A DNA stretch of 64,000 bases from Psettodes erumei (Eukaryota; Chordata; Actinopteri; Pleuronectiformes; Psettodidae), in the NCBI GenBank assembly GCA_016785225.1, contig JAFBJZ010000969.1, forward strand, positions 813,501 through 877,500, in the 5' to 3' direction. Positions 39,048 through 52,850 of the stretch are shown here, one piece after another (the first letter of the stretch is position 1; each line of letters starts with the position of its first letter). Under the pieces are notes generated by a model. That model searched no databases. It was not told the origin of the DNA and saw only the letters and a program-made list of their open reading frames with translations. The position numbers and the translations under genes were made by a program.

Positions 39048-40250
39048 TTTGATGTGAAGCGGCGCACGGGAGGAACAGAACCGGACGAGCTCCGGCCGAT
39101 TCGAGCGGCCGTCCCCCCCCTCTTTTTTTGTTTTAGTTCAGCGCAGAGCGGGTTTTGTTTCTGCTCTTTAAGTTGAAGGAACCAGATTTCACGTTTCTCA
39201 GGAGTTAAAAAAACAAAAAAACTTCCTGTGTTGATTTAGAAAACAAACAAAAAATATTTTGCACTAAAGCTCGCGGCACGGCTCTGAAAAATCAGAACAC
39301 ACACTGGAACTGTTCACTCATATCAAACATATTTATAACGCTTAATGTCTGCATTGTTGCCTTAATGACTGTGATGGCGTGGAGCACACGCCCTCATATC
39401 ACGCCACGCCATTCCCCCGTAAAAAAGGTGTCGGGCCCGTGAGGCGGCGCTCCGGTCCCGGGTTCTGTGAATCAGGCCCGGGCGTCGCACCCGCCGCGCC
39501 CCGCCGAGCGTTTGAGCTTACACGCCGGTCGCCCCGTTTGCCTGCGAGCTGCATAAATGTGGAGGGCGTGTTGGGGGCGTGTTTTAGCTGGAGTCAGAGA
39601 CGTTGCGTCTGAGGTTGTTGAATGTACTGAAACTGGCTGACATCTTTATATACTGAGGTGAGACGGCTGGATTTGCACTCTGTTTTGTAATCGAGGAAAT
39701 TAAAACAGCGATGACCCCGCCAGCGAGGTTTGTAACTGTACGTGTCTTTCCTGCTTTTTGCCTTTTTTTTTTTTTTTTTAAAAAATCGTACGTAGTGTAA
39801 CTGCCGTGTTTTTCTGCCCTGGAGCAGCGGAGCTGGAAATATGAATTAAACTCTTACGTACTTGTACGTGTCGTCCATTCATAAACATCCTGTAAGATTG
39901 TTTTCCCTCTGAGGCCTGGAGATGTTTTATTTTATATAATCATAACTCTGCATGCGACTCCAGTTTTCATTCCTTCGATGGTGCCGGTGATTTGTAATAT
40001 TTCACATCACAGCGCCCCCTTGTGGACACGTGGAACAATTACAGTTAAACACAACTTTAATGTACTTTTACAGAAGTGCTTCTTCATACTAATATCACAG
40101 CAGTTCACATATTAATACTGCACCTCTTACTTCCTCGTTTTGGATGCTGCATGTAAAACAACTTTTTTTTAACCTCTGCAAAGACGAGCTTGTTTTAGTT
40201 TGTGTATATTTTTTGCAGTCTGCAGAAATAAATAAAGATTTGAACTAAGA
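39048..40250 (+). other. cd46: 3' untranslated region of the CD46-like gene
   Basis: Non-coding, with the best poly(A) signal in the overlapping AATAAATAAA at about 40227-40236. The 3' end would lie about 300 bp from the oppositely transcribed mir-29c hairpin. No other feature was seen. Confidence 0.45.
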
Positions 40251-40555
40251 ACAACAGGGGGGACACAAAGAAAATAATGTTACACTTCCACAGATGTTAT
40301 ACACAGGAGTTTTTTCTTTTAAATGATCAGATGAGAAATGTACGTGATGTGAGACTTTTTATTTTCTTTACGAGAATCTTAATTTTCAGGGAAAATTGTT
40401 TTCTGACGTGACGACACTTTCCCCCGAAGCGAATGATCTGAACTCTTCCTGCTCACCTGCAGAGGAGTCAGCCTCCTCACCGTGAGAGCTGGCCCGGCTC
40501 GGCTCGGCCCGGCCCGGCCCGGAGTCCTCCTCGAGGCGAGGGACGAGATCTGTCC

Positions 40556-40632
40556 TTCACTGTAACCGATTTCAAATGGTGCTAGAAACACAAGCAGACT
40601 CTGAACACCAAAAGAAATCGGTCAACCTTGGA
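40556..40632 (-). ncRNA. mir29c: mir-29c/29a-type microRNA precursor
   Basis: The mature 3p sequence, 22 nt, occupies 40584-40563 on the minus strand: it begins TAGCACCATTTGAAATCGG and ends TTA, identical to vertebrate miR-29c-3p as I know it. The 5p arm lies at about 40605-40628 (TGACCGATTTCTTTTGGTGT), giving a stem-loop with loop sequence TTCAGAGTCTGCTTGTGTTT, very like human mir-29c. miR-29 represses collagens and other matrix genes, DNA methyltransferases and targets in immune cells. Confidence 0.95.
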
Positions 40633-40697
40633 GAGAGGACAAGGCGGCCGTCTCCTGCCGACGAGCGGCGCCCGCGGGGCCGAACACACTTCCCTCC

Positions 40698-40772
40698 CCA
40701 AGAACACTGATTTCAAATGGTGCTAGATCGGTGACAATACTCTAAGCCACCATCTGAAACCAGCTTCCAAGG
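40698..40772 (-). ncRNA. mir29b-2: mir-29b-2 microRNA precursor
   Basis: The mature 3p sequence, 23 nt, occupies 40725-40703 on the minus strand: TAGCACCATTTGAAATCAG then TGTT. The 5p arm and loop read GGAAGCTGGTTTCAGATGGT and GGCTTAGAG..., which matches the mir-29b-2 precursor rather than 29b-1. It lies about 70 bp 5' of mir-29c on the same strand, so both are likely cut from one primary transcript, as in the human mir-29b-2/29c pair between CD46 and CD34. Confidence 0.95.
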
Positions 40773-41602
40773 GGGGCACCTCCGACTCCCCCGCCGGCCT
40801 CCAGATCCGCTGGGTCTAGAACGAAGAGGAAACAGTTCGGCGCGAGACGACGAAGGGCCGGCGCCGGGCCCCGTCAGTGACGTCCCTCCGCCACCGCGTG
40901 GCGCTCAGGAGCGCGAATCATCCATCAATAAAAACGATAACGCGACGATCGATCACCTCCTGCAGACGAGGAAGTCTTCAGACCCCGTGAGATCGCATCT
41001 TATCTGCCGCTTCTCTCCAAACAAGAGCCGCGCCGATCGCCGGATAAGTCGTGGGCACGGGGACGTTTGTTTGCCTCCTCCTCGCGTCCCAACCGGGCCT
41101 GAAACCAGGAAGCATCTTCGAGGCTAACGTGAAGCGCTGTGGGACGGTTTGGACGACCCGGCCCAGGGAGGGTGAAACAGAAAACCACAGAGAAAGCACC
41201 AGAACACCCCCCACCCCCACCCCCTCTCTGTAACACGCCTACACAACTGAGCTCATACTCGACAGTGTGAAGCGGAACAGACGCACAACACGACGCTCAA
41301 ACGCACACCTCGCTCACCTGCAGCAGCCGCCGCACGCGGTCGGGCCTCCTCGGCAGATCGGTTGGTGACGGCGCCGCGCCTCTCTCTCTCCGGGCCGCTG
41401 CGAGGAGGGGGGGAGGAAAAAAAAAAAAAAAAAGCAAGGAAGTCAGTCAGTCAGTCGCTGGCACCGAGCGCCACGATGCAGACACGCAGCAACAATACAC
41501 CGAGGGTGGGGCAGGGACAGGTAGTGGCCAGTTCACCCGCCCGCTGCCAAGAGCGCAGGCTGGTGAACGGACCGCCGGCAAGTCATTGTCCCGCTTCAAC
41601 CC

Positions 41603-41635
<33 letters not shown>

Positions 41636-42208
41636 CGCCCCTGCAGAACACATGCGCCCACACACAGTCTGCCTTCATGTCTACGTTTTGTTTTTAATCG
41701 AAGCCCCAAAAACATCAGATGCGATTTTCACAATGAGAGGAAAGACGCCGCTCGTGCAAGCACGCCTTTCTTTCTTCGCGAGGGTGTGTGAGGCTACGCA
41801 AAGTGTGTGTGTGTGTGTGTGTGTGTTTACACGGTAGCCACGGCGACGGCTTCGATCAGAGGGCCCGTCTATCTGTAGGTGTCTGGTTCCTTCGCCTGGC
41901 CCGGCTCAACCCGAGCCCGGCGATTTTCTTTTTTTTTTTTTTTTTTGGTGCTGTTTGTTGCTTGTGTGCCACTGGACCTGTTGTGTAATGCTTATGAAAG
42001 ATTTAAAGGGACAGGCGGCCTTCAGAGAGCGGGCCTGTGAAACACCCCTGTGGGGGTGGGGGTGGCGGTGGCGGGGCAAATCCTTGAGGGTCGTCACAGC
42101 GGTCGAGACGGGAAGACGAATGTTTAACACATCTACGACGCTTAATGTTTGTGTTGATGTGCAAGCCTGCTGCACAAACCGTGGTCATTCATAAGGAATG
42201 ACCCCCCC

Positions 42209-42261
<53 letters not shown>

Positions 42262-42554
42262 CGGTGAGGTGACTAGGAGAGCACCGGCTCCAGCGCCGAT
42301 GCTCGGACTCTTTACAATCGTCTCCACAAAAGGGAAAAATACATACGCAGCCTCAGCGTCCAGTTTGGTTTACCATCAGCACATTTAGGAAGGGGGGGGG
42401 GAGAGAGGGGGAGGAGAGAGAGAGACGCTGACGGTGGAAGCTGCAATGCAGACCACAGGCAGCCACGCTCAGGCTCTTGCATCATCTTCGGAAATGTGGC
42501 GTCTCTTCGGCCGCTGGACGTCCAGCAGCCGAGAGGACAAGGGACATCTTCCTC

Positions 42555-42586
<32 letters not shown>

Positions 42587-43537
42587 CTGAAGGGGGGGGT
42601 TAAATCCTGACTCCGTGTGTGTTGCCACCCTCAGCTCGAGCCGGTCCCCGGTGCACGGGGGAGGCCGTCGCGAACACGATGCGTCGCAGGACGGATCCGA
42701 GATGTAAATCCGGTGCTACAGGGTGGTGCGGCCCCCGGAGACTCCCGGGGTCAAAGCGCTGCAGGTCACACGCACAAAAAAACAACAACAACAACAACAA
42801 CAACAACGTCAACACACATGTGCAAAGCATCTTACTCTGGTGACGTTAACACAACCGACAACTGGAAGCTCGCAGCTCTTTCCAGGAAACTTCCAGGGAA
42901 ACTGCAGCGCGCACGACAACGCGGGGCCCACGCGACGCCAACCAATCCCGATGGAGCCCCTCCCTCCCGTCCAATCGGGATCCGGCGTTGGCACGGCGGC
43001 CCGTGACGCTGCGGCTTTAGGAAGTCCCAGTGCATGGGAACTGGAGGGGAGCCAGGGCAGAGTCACCCGGAGAGCAAGGTAAACAACTTCTCTCTCTCTC
43101 TCTTCCTCCACCTCTTTTTTTTTTACCCCCCCCTCCTTCCTGTCTCTGATCCTGAGCCACGACATTTAGCCATCTTCCACTCGCTTCCCTTCCTCCGGGG
43201 GGGCAGATAGGTAAACAGATAGAAGCCGGTGGAAGAGGAATCCGGCCCAGAAAAGGACTGCGTCACCGTCGGCGTCGCTCCTTAACTACGCAGAGACAAA
43301 TGCGTCTCGGGAAGACGCAGGGTTTGTTTGTTTTTGTTTTTTTCCTGCCCAATCCCAGTGGCCCTGGAGGGTGAAACAAACAAACAAACAAACAAAAATA
43401 TCACATGACAAAACGAGCCGGCCACACCGAGCCGATCGGCCTCTCCCACCCACCCTGCAGCCGCCGCTTCCCCTCAACTCCACAAAGAGTTAACCACAAC
43501 AAGTAGGCCGGCACAGACGCAGCATATGGAGGGACGG

Positions 43538-43579
<42 letters not shown>

Positions 43580-43930
43580 CCCACCTGGCTGCATCGACAC
43601 ACACTCCCACACCGCGGTGTATTAAACGCACAACACGGTCAGGTCACACGGCACCGCGCGCGATCGTATTCACGTAATCGCCCGTCGTTCCCGGTGGAGA
43701 AGAAGAGGAGAAAAAAAAATAAAAAAATACCTCGATAATTCTCGGCAAAACATTCCCGCCCGAGCTTCGCTCCGGCATTAAGGATCCTCCGGAATATCTC
43801 TCTTTTCTTTGTTAACCCCTTTGTCGCACCGCTGCCCACAACGACGCACAAACACACCTCCAGCACGCTGCCACAACAAGACCTGGAGAAACTGTGTCAC
43901 ATCCTCAGCATCCATGTTGATACCAGCTCG

Positions 43931-43945
43931 CACGCACACGCGCAC

Positions 43946-44010
<65 letters not shown>
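43931..44010. repeat. (CA)n microsatellite
   Basis: About 80 bp, mostly CA with a few CG at the left end. Other large CA tracts in this non-coding region lie at 42212-42260 and 43541-43574. Confidence 0.95.
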
Positions 44011-44011
<1 letters not shown>

Positions 44012-44459
44012 GCCACAGGCAGAGCAGATCAAAACTACCACCGAGGAAGAGGAAGCCGAGCTTGTCCGAAGCCAGCGTGTCCACTTCAGGTGGAAAACTC
44101 GATGACTCCGGGCTTCTGTTTCTCCCAACATGAAAAAGTGACGTAGCAACTAATCCACAATCTCTCCTCCCTCTCTCCTCCTCTCTCTCTCTCTCCCCCT
44201 CTCTCTCTCTCTCTCTCCCTCCGCCTCTCAAAAAACACACGCACTCTTTTATTTCCGTCCGCTCGCAGCAGCAGCAGCAGAGCAGATCTGCCGTCACGCC
44301 GCCACTTCCAAACCGACACCGAACGCACGGGGAGCCGAGCGGCTCCTACACAAAATGCATAGGTGCAGCGCACGCCGCCGCCGCGCACGCTCACGCCGTC
44401 CCTCTTCCTGAGTGTGACGCAGCACTTAATTCTCTGCGCTGTTACACCACTGTTGTGGC

Positions 44460-44460
<1 letters not shown>

Positions 44461-44508
<48 letters not shown>

Positions 44509-44609
44509 CGCAGCCTCCTCCGTCGAGCTCGCGAGCTGCCACGCGAGGCCGGCGAGCAGGACTGCAGTTAAAGGGACCCTGCCGCCGCGGCTCCCTGCGC
44601 CCCCACCCC

Positions 44610-44654
<45 letters not shown>
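44461..44654. repeat. Pair of (CA)n tracts around a GC-rich spacer
   Basis: CA tracts at 44461-44508 and 44612-44654 flank about 100 bp of GC-rich DNA with CpGs. They lie in the CpG-dense block 44200-45200. Confidence 0.95.
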
Positions 44655-44656
<2 letters not shown>

Positions 44657-47600
44657 CTCCGTGACGCTGCCGTGTCCCCATTTCCCCCCCCCCTCATAAG
44701 TGGGTCTCTCCGCTACAGACTGGCTCCGGCTGCTCGGGCTGAGGCTGAGCGCTCCGAGCCTCCGCGATCACCTGACAGCCCGCTGCGTTTAAAGACACAT
44801 CGCCGGGCCCGAGCGCGCACACGCGCGCACGTTGCATAAGCGCACCGCGCGGGCGATTCGGCTTTGGCAACGGCGCCTAACGAGGGACTCCGCTCGTCTC
44901 TGAACGCGCACCGAAGGGAATATTTACACGGCGCCTCACCTCCGCGCTCGGCAGCGATTGCGCGCACTTCCTGTTTGGGCTCCGGCTGTTTGCCGCCGCA
45001 GACCTCGTCCAGAGGAAACAAAGGGCCGCTTCATCCCTCCGCGCCGTGTAATGCTGCGTCTTTAAAGAGGACAGCGTCCCCGTCTTATAAATAGTCCGTT
45101 CGGGTTCAGTCGGACACCAGCAGGGTTTATTTTGAGACGCCGGGCCTTCGCCGTCGTTCACGTACCTCGGTCGGACGAGTCCTCGCTTCCGATGGAAACC
45201 GAACATCAGAGCTGCGGGAAGATTAAAAAAAAGCAGAAAAAACACCAGATTAACGATCATCCCGCTTTGTTTTCCTTTCAAGAAGCAGACGAATTATTAG
45301 AGACGCTCGATGATCTGACAAACACGCGGGATCAGGTTACGTCCAAAGTCGAGAGGGATCCACGTCCAAACGTGGGTCCGGTGAAAAAGAAGATAAGAGC
45401 GTCGATGTCGGTGCAATGTAAACGCGGCCCGGCGCGGAAATGAGCCGAACAATCTGGGTTCTGTCTCTTTTTACGGGCCCGTCTGCGTCCGTCTGCGTCT
45501 CCGGGGGCATAGAGTCGCCTTTATGCGCCGAGCTCAAACCGACGCTTTGTCTCGTTAAACGCGAGGTAAACAAAAGTTTCTGTCTGTGTCGGCGCGGCGA
45601 CGCACCTTCCTGTCCCAGAGATGTGTTTGCGTTCAACAAGTGCTTTCATAAATTATTCATCTTTCTTTAAAAAAAAAAAATAAAAAAATAAGAAAGGAAG
45701 GAAGAAAAGTTGGAACACTTTTGTTCCCGCCGCCGTAACCGTTGGCTGCGGCTCAAGCGCTGAGCTGCAGTCGACGACATCGGGAGAAGATTTCCTCTGC
45801 TGCAGTGCGGCCTCGCTCGCTCGCTGGCCGGCCGCTCCAACCACGTGCGTTACCTTCGCCAAGGTTTGTTTGTTTGTTTGTTTACTCGTCAGCAGCATTA
45901 CGCAAAGAAAAAAAATTGGATTTTGCACCAAATCTGCTGCTGGGGGGGGCGGGGGGTCAAGGTTAGGGCAGAGAATTACATTTTGCAGATCCGGTCTCCG
46001 CAATTTTGCGAGATTAGGGGATTATTTTTTTTTTTAAAAAACAACATTTTCTGCAATTTCTCAGGTAATAACGTCCTGGACGTATTTTTACGGCGCCGAG
46101 ATTAATTATTTCATCACGCGTCGGATCGTTCCTCCCTTACACAAACTAACCATCTACTTCCCCGTTATCCTGCGTCACGTCCAGATTTTCACCGGACGTT
46201 TCGCACGTCGACCCTTTTCCTTAAAGCACCTGTGGCGACCGGCGCTCCGGCCCCGCCCCTCCCGCGGCTTCACCTTACAGGCCGGAGCAACGAGAGCCGT
46301 GCGGGAAATGCGAGGGATCAAAGCAGGAATCGATCCGAGGGCCGAGGTCCCGGCGGCTCCGCGGGACGCTTCGCGCCGCGGCGGCGTTGAACGCGTCTCG
46401 CGCGGCGCTGCGGCTTTAAAGGCGCGTCCCCGGGTCGCTCCTTCCCGTCTGCTATTTGTGCGCCTCGTCCAGTGGGCAGTGTGTTAATTTTAGCCGTGTC
46501 ATCTATCAGCCATGCCCGTTCCACTTCCTAAACCTTAATCTCTCCCCTTGGAAAGGCGCCCGGCCCGCTCCATTGATACGGCTTTTGGCTGTACTGGGAA
46601 CAGTGGGCACAGATCCTAAATTCGCCCACATGTAGATTTAAACAACAAAAAAAAAAAGAGGATGTCCTGTTTTAACAGCGTTTTATTGTTGCGACGTCGT
46701 TTTCTGTCGTTACCTGAAGTCTGAGCGCCGCAGACAGGCGTCCCCCCCCCCCGCCCACTTCCGGCTCGCCGTTCCCGCATCGCGTACGTACTCGGACGAA
46801 GTCTCAACACTTGACGACACGTCAGACGTAACGAAACGAGCGCGCTCAGTTTGTGCGTTTCCCTGGCATCGCAGCTCGCGACCGTGAACTTTCAGAATGG
46901 CTGGTAGGTGTTCACGTGTATGACGGCCGACCACACCCTGCACCCGACGCTGCCAAGTGTCGCCCTCAGACTTTCTGACAATAATTGACAGAGACGGTCG
47001 GGCGCCGCGCCGCCGCGAACGCGCCGGCTTAGGAGCGTCCCGGCTCGTACCTCTGGCAGAAAGTTGAAAGCTATTTCCTTCTGTTGGAAAGAAGAAGAAG
47101 AAGAAGAGCAGATATTCATCTGGACGGCGAGCAAATTAAATACACGTCACTCTGTTGTTTTGGCTGACTCTCTCATGCATTCATTTCCTGAGAACACGTT
47201 CGGTCACAGCGCCGACGCCGTTTTCTCTTACTGTGCCTCAGCCGCAGTCGGTCGGGCGTCGTGATGTCAGAGAGGCGTCAGGCATTTCCCCTCTAAAGCG
47301 CAACGGATCGGTCAACAAACTGGAGGACAAAAAAAAAAACAAAACAAAAACAAAACACGTTTACTGGCTCTCGTCGCCGTCCGCCGTCTCGCCCTCGCTC
47401 GCTGGTGTTGCATCAGTACTTCCCAATGAAAAAAAAAAAAATCTGACTCATTCCGAGAGCACCGTTTCTGATACTTCATGCTCAGCGCCAGGCTGCACGG
47501 CGAGGCTGCGCAAGCACGCCACCCGGTGTTCGACGGCAGCGCTGCCGCTCTCCGAGGGTTTGTTTACATCAGGAATAAAAAGTGCGTATGACATAGAAAC

Positions 47601-48739
47601 CTCTGGATGGATGGAGCCGAGTCCAGGCGCCGGCACAGGGGGTGCGCGCACTTCGCCTCAACAAAACGATGGAGGGGAGGAAAAAGAAAAAAAACTAAAA
47701 AAGGAACGTGTAAGGAAGAACCCAGAGCAGGATTTAAAAACAATAAACTCAGTCAAGGAAATCTGAAAATGAACAATGGAGGGGGGGGGGAAACAATCTT
47801 ACATAATTTTAACCTCAAGTCTCGGCACAACACGAGACTCTTGAATGAAATGCTGACTCATTTTTCTTCCCTCACGCACTTTATAGTTTAAACGGGTCGC
47901 TCGACAACGTGACACGCCGACAGGTGCAACAATGACACAACACTATCAAAAACGTTTCCTGAAAAACAAGCAACATCATTATTATTATTATTATTATTTA
48001 AAAGCAGTACGCTACTTTAAAGTATGTTCCCCTCCTCTGCAACTTAATCAAAGTTAGTATCCTGCCACTCAATCATTTTAACATGAAGGGTATTACAGTC
48101 AAAATATATATTGTAGTACAAACAAACAAACAAACAAGCAGGCAGTGACTGTACAAAAAAAAGAAGCATCTACCTCATGAATGAAATCATTACGCAGTAC
48201 CGCATGGATGAAGAGCCCACTCACTCCTGAGGTAAAACGAAGTGCGCAACATCCTCCTGCAGCAAGCATCCACAACGCACCTCTCCACCCCCCACCCCCA
48301 CCACCACCACCACCACCCCCCCCCCTCCCCTCCGAAACAACACGAGCCGCAAATCCGCACACACGTCCCTTTTTTTCCTCCTCCTTTAAAAAAAATAAAT
48401 AAGGAAACAGCTGAGAGCAGACGCGGGTCTTATTTCCGGGTTCGGGTTTTGGAAACTGCGCACTTCGTCGTTAGCAGCCAAACCGCGGGTGCGTGCGTCA
48501 TCCCTGTCGGCTTGTTCGCAAAACAACAAGGGAGCGAGTCCGGCGAGTGAAGACGCGTGAGGACGCGCGAGGACGCGGAAGCATCGGTCGCGCAGCGAGC
48601 GGAGGACGTCGCCGAACGTTACGAAACTGCGTTCCCGCCCGCCGGAGACGCGCCGCGGCGTAAATCCACGCCGGACGACGGGAACATGACTCGCCGGGGC
48701 GAGAGAGGGGATGTAAATAAAGAGTTTGTCTTGGAAGGC

Positions 48740-48771
<32 letters not shown>

Positions 48772-51700
48772 GGGAGGATGAGGTGGTGGTCGCGCGCGCG
48801 TGTGTGTGTGTGTGTGTGTGTGTGTGGTGGAGGGGTGGGGGCGACTTACCGACAGCGCCTCTTTCGCAACACGTCCGGTTCCGCTTACTACGACCGCTCC
48901 GTCAGCTCCGCCAACACCACCTCCCGCTAACCTCTCGGTTGTTATTAGATCCAGAGCTCTCCCCTTCGCCCCGGTTTTAAAAAAAAGAAAAGAAAAAAAA
49001 CAACACGACATTTTCACAGCAACACGGCCGGGCCACGCCCACTCGCACACACCCCCGTTTCCTGATTGGACGCTGCACCGAAACGCGTCGGCGGGGATCA
49101 CGTGCTTTTGACGCATGTTTACAAACAGACGTGTCGGCCCATACCGAGGGTCGGGGCGGATGATTGACGGCCGGCGTCGAGGCCGCGCGACCCCCCCCCC
49201 CAATGCCGATCGGACGAGGACCACCCTTTCGCGCGTTCCTCCAGGCGCGCGCACGCGCACCCATCGATTATTGATCCCGTCGATCAGAGTTTTAAAGGTT
49301 AAATTAGAGGAAAGGCTGATGACGGAAGTACAGGCCCTGTGACCTTTAAGGTCAGATAAATCACACGAGAAGAAAAAAATATATCTGCATAAATTAAAAA
49401 TACATACTGTACATTTTAATAGTGGATTTACATGAATTAGAAATATGAATGTGAGGCTTAAAGGATGTGAATATGTGTAACATTCAATATGTAATACTGA
49501 ATAAGCCATAATCAGTGTTAGTTTGCTCTTATTTATTAAGACTGTATTGAGAGATGAAAATAAATAAATGTCTCTGCGCTACTTTTACGTAACAGAAACG
49601 ACCTTCAGCCAAACGATGAACGCTGTTAACAACTTGTGTGACAAAGACGATCTTGCATAAGCGGCGTGGTGGGCAACGGACTGAATCCTGTTTTCCACCC
49701 GGGTGGGGGTGGGGGTGGGGTGGAGGTGACGGTGGCCATTGGGCTCTCGTTGCTGAGACGACTGTTGGTTACTACGACGATGTGCGCTCTTACAGGCTGC
49801 CCTGCCCTCCGCACTTCCTGTACGCCCTGAACCGCCGGCGCCGTTTCGTGCTCGACTTGTTAGCCTGTTAGCATGAGGGGATGACTCCTGAGTTACACAA
49901 CGTTCAGCTCCTGTTTGCGTCATTCTACTTTTCCTTTATTCATTTAATACTTGCATTGCCTCCGAGTCATTTCTCATTTCTACTGCCGTGCGCACATGCG
50001 CAAAACACACGAGTTAAGACTTTTGTTGACGCACTGTGAAAACACACATCCAGCGTCAACACAGTTGGTGCAGCAGGAGCAAAAACAAGCCTTGATTTGA
50101 TTTACCAGCTTCGTGCTTTGTTTTGATCATGATGCATCTAGTTTCAGCGGCACGTCATGTTAGTGTGCCCTGCTCTCTTGTGGCCTGAAAGGTGAACAGC
50201 ACCCAGCAGTCAAAAATCTCAGAATACTCCAACAGCCGATTAAAACCTCCCAACAGCACCAGAACCGTCCTGGTACGACACAGTGCAGAGAAATACAAAC
50301 GGCATCAGCTTTCTCCCAGCCCATTTCTGAACGACAATAAGAGAGAAACGCACAAACAGCCTGCAGACATCCCTCATGTGCAACAATCCACATCCAGAGA
50401 CGAACCGGTCACCGACAGAACAAAGCTGAGGGAGAACGTGTCCGCGGGACCCGGATGTTTGGAAGATGAGGAAGCAGGATACCAAACCCACAAGATCACA
50501 AACACACAGGAAAAAAAACAAATCACCTCACGTGCACTGAACTCCGTTTCTATGACAATTCAGTTTTAATCCCCACACGGGAACAATGAAGTGTAGATTT
50601 CTTCTATTTATATCTATTTTAAAGGAATATGTATCCAGATTATGCATGAGAGCAGACCAGTCACATCGTGATCCGGTGCCGAAGCCACATCAGTCAAACA
50701 CAGTCGTCGTGTGTCGAGGTTAAAAAAAAAAAAAACTCGCTTCTAAAATTACACAAATGTCTCGCTCTGTTTCCTTCTTGATCATTAAACTCCATTTCGA
50801 CTTCTCTGCATTTTGTGTTTGCCCCCAAGGCCACAGCAGGGGGCATCCTAACCCAACAATAGCCCAGTCACAGCTTCGCTTTCTGCTGCTTCACTCTCTC
50901 TGCTGTTTGGACGATTTCGACGTGGGTTGATGTTCATCACGAGCAGAAGGTCGAGTATGTGCCTGTTTCACAGCGTGCAAATGTTAAATGAACAGTTAGA
51001 AAAATGCTGGGAGGTGAATATCACACGTTCTAATATCACGTCTAATAAACTCCATTGATAATGAGACGTGTTGCCGTGCACTTTGTCTGTCAGCCAATAA
51101 CCATGACATTACAAGCAACTGCGTGGACTTTTTTTTTTTTTTGTTTTACTCCAGTGAGTTTAGCACAGGGTGTGATGCATCTGTGCACAGTTGCATCACT
51201 GGAAAAGAGAGCCAATGCTTTCCAGACTGTTTCCTACAGCAGATGTTGGTAACAGATGACAGCGGAGAGCAGCGAGCAGGAAACAAACAGCACGTCAATT
51301 AAAGTTTCCGCTGTTGTGTGTTGTTTAGGTGGCTATGGAGACCAGATATCGAATTCAAGTTTCACCTTAACACTGATTTAAGCAGCTTTATATGAATCCC
51401 AGAAAGATCCTGCAGTAGTACTTGAAAACAGTTGATATGAAGTACAGCCTCACACACACACACACACACACACAACAATCTGACATATACTAACATGTAG
51501 TAAATACTGTAGTGACTCTTTTACTGAGCGAGAAGTTATTAGACATAAAGTGATTAAAAATTAAATGGCCTTTGGCACAGCTGTCTGACAGGACAGTAAC
51601 AAGTAGGATGTGTCTGGTCACTCCCTCCTGTGGACATTAGTCAGAGGGGCCCCTTATTTGTCTAACAGAGGGCCCCTCCCTTAATGTGGATCCCAGCTTT

Positions 51701-52696
51701 GAAACTGCATAGTACATTTCCCATGATGCATGTTTTTTTTTTCAAAGTATGTGAAAGTATATTAAATTTCTCCCCGAGTTGTCATGCGATTTGGATTTTG
51801 AGAGAACGTCTTTTCTTTCTGAGCGTGGGTGGACACGCAGTGTTTGTGCGAGGGTGTTGCATGAGAAAAACACCCACTCCGCGCTAAAGTCATTTAATCA
51901 AGTCCAAGTGGAGTACATTCTTCAAAACTCCACATAAACTCTTGTCACTTTCAAACCAAATCCCACTTCTCCAACAGGCTTTGTTTAGCTATGAGTTAGC
52001 CGAGTTTTCGCTCGGTTTAATTCTTTGCTAAACCATGTTAAACGGATCACAGCTGTGTTGATCAACGCTTCTCATCGACATCTTAGCTGTTTTCGGAGAA
52101 ATATATATATATTTTTATTTTTATTCTTTGCTGGATAAAACAGGTTGTTTTCCCCCCGCCCTCTACTGTAATTTAAAGTAAACCCACTAATTAAAAAAAA
52201 AATCCTACATTTGTTAGAGTCAATCCAACTCTTCTCAAGAATGTCTAATTTTGTCCAAGAATGTCACGGCTAACAGTTTAGCCTCGTAGCTTTGCTAACC
52301 TTGCTAAAACTTTATTGTTCCGATTCACTCCCACCGCTCTCACCGCGTAGCTTCGCAACGCAACCAAAACGGCTAGCCGCATTGCTAACACAGCCCCTTT
52401 AGCTAGCCCCCGCCTGGCAGTGGAGTCTTTACACACACACTCACTCGCCCGCCCCGCAACAAATGCCACGCAAACGAACAAAAAAAACAGACGAACAAGC
52501 CGAGCACTTTTTTTTAGCTAGCAGCTAGCGCCGCTAACGGGGTAGCTGCGTGACCGGAAGGCGTGCTAATCAGACGCTAACGCGCGAGAGGCACAAACTT
52601 GGGCTAACAGCAGCTAGCGTAACATTCCCACCTCAGGGAAGTCGGTACGGACCAAACAACGAGGCGAAAACAAACGAGCGTCAATACGGGACTTAC

Positions 52697-52850
52697 GTTC
52701 GCCAAAGAGCCAGGTGCGAGGGTGCGAGGGTGCGAGGCTCCGAGTCGAGCGAGACGCGTCCACAGGTGGCCGCAGCGCCGCCGTTCGCGAAATTCTGGAC
52801 GGTAAACGCAGGTGCGCGACTCCGTGCGCGCCGCCGCCACGTGGCCAGGG
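52697..52850 (-). promoter_or_regulatory. Candidate CpG promoter and first exon on the minus strand
   Basis: CpG-rich sequence with a threefold GTGCGAGG repeat (52711-52738) and a good minus-strand donor (CGAAC|GTAAGTCCC). Just downstream (52280-52690) are many GCTAGC/GCTAAC motifs. It is the most distal of the possible first exons for the mir-29 host RNA. No protein is predicted with confidence. Confidence 0.35.

Larger units (their letters stand above)
40773..52696 (-). ncRNA. Probable host region of the mir-29b-2/29c primary transcript
   Basis: About 12 kb with no recognisable protein-coding gene. Minus-strand donors with GTRAG consensus lie at the edges of CpG-rich blocks: exon ends at 41318 (CTGCAG|GTGAGCG), 44940 (GGAG|GTGAGGC), 48850 (GTCG|GTAAGTC) and 52697 (CGAAC|GTAAGTC). 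These suit alternative first exons of a long non-coding host RNA, like the human mir-29b-2/29c host gene. The exon structure is inferred; no acceptors were assigned. Confidence 0.4.
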
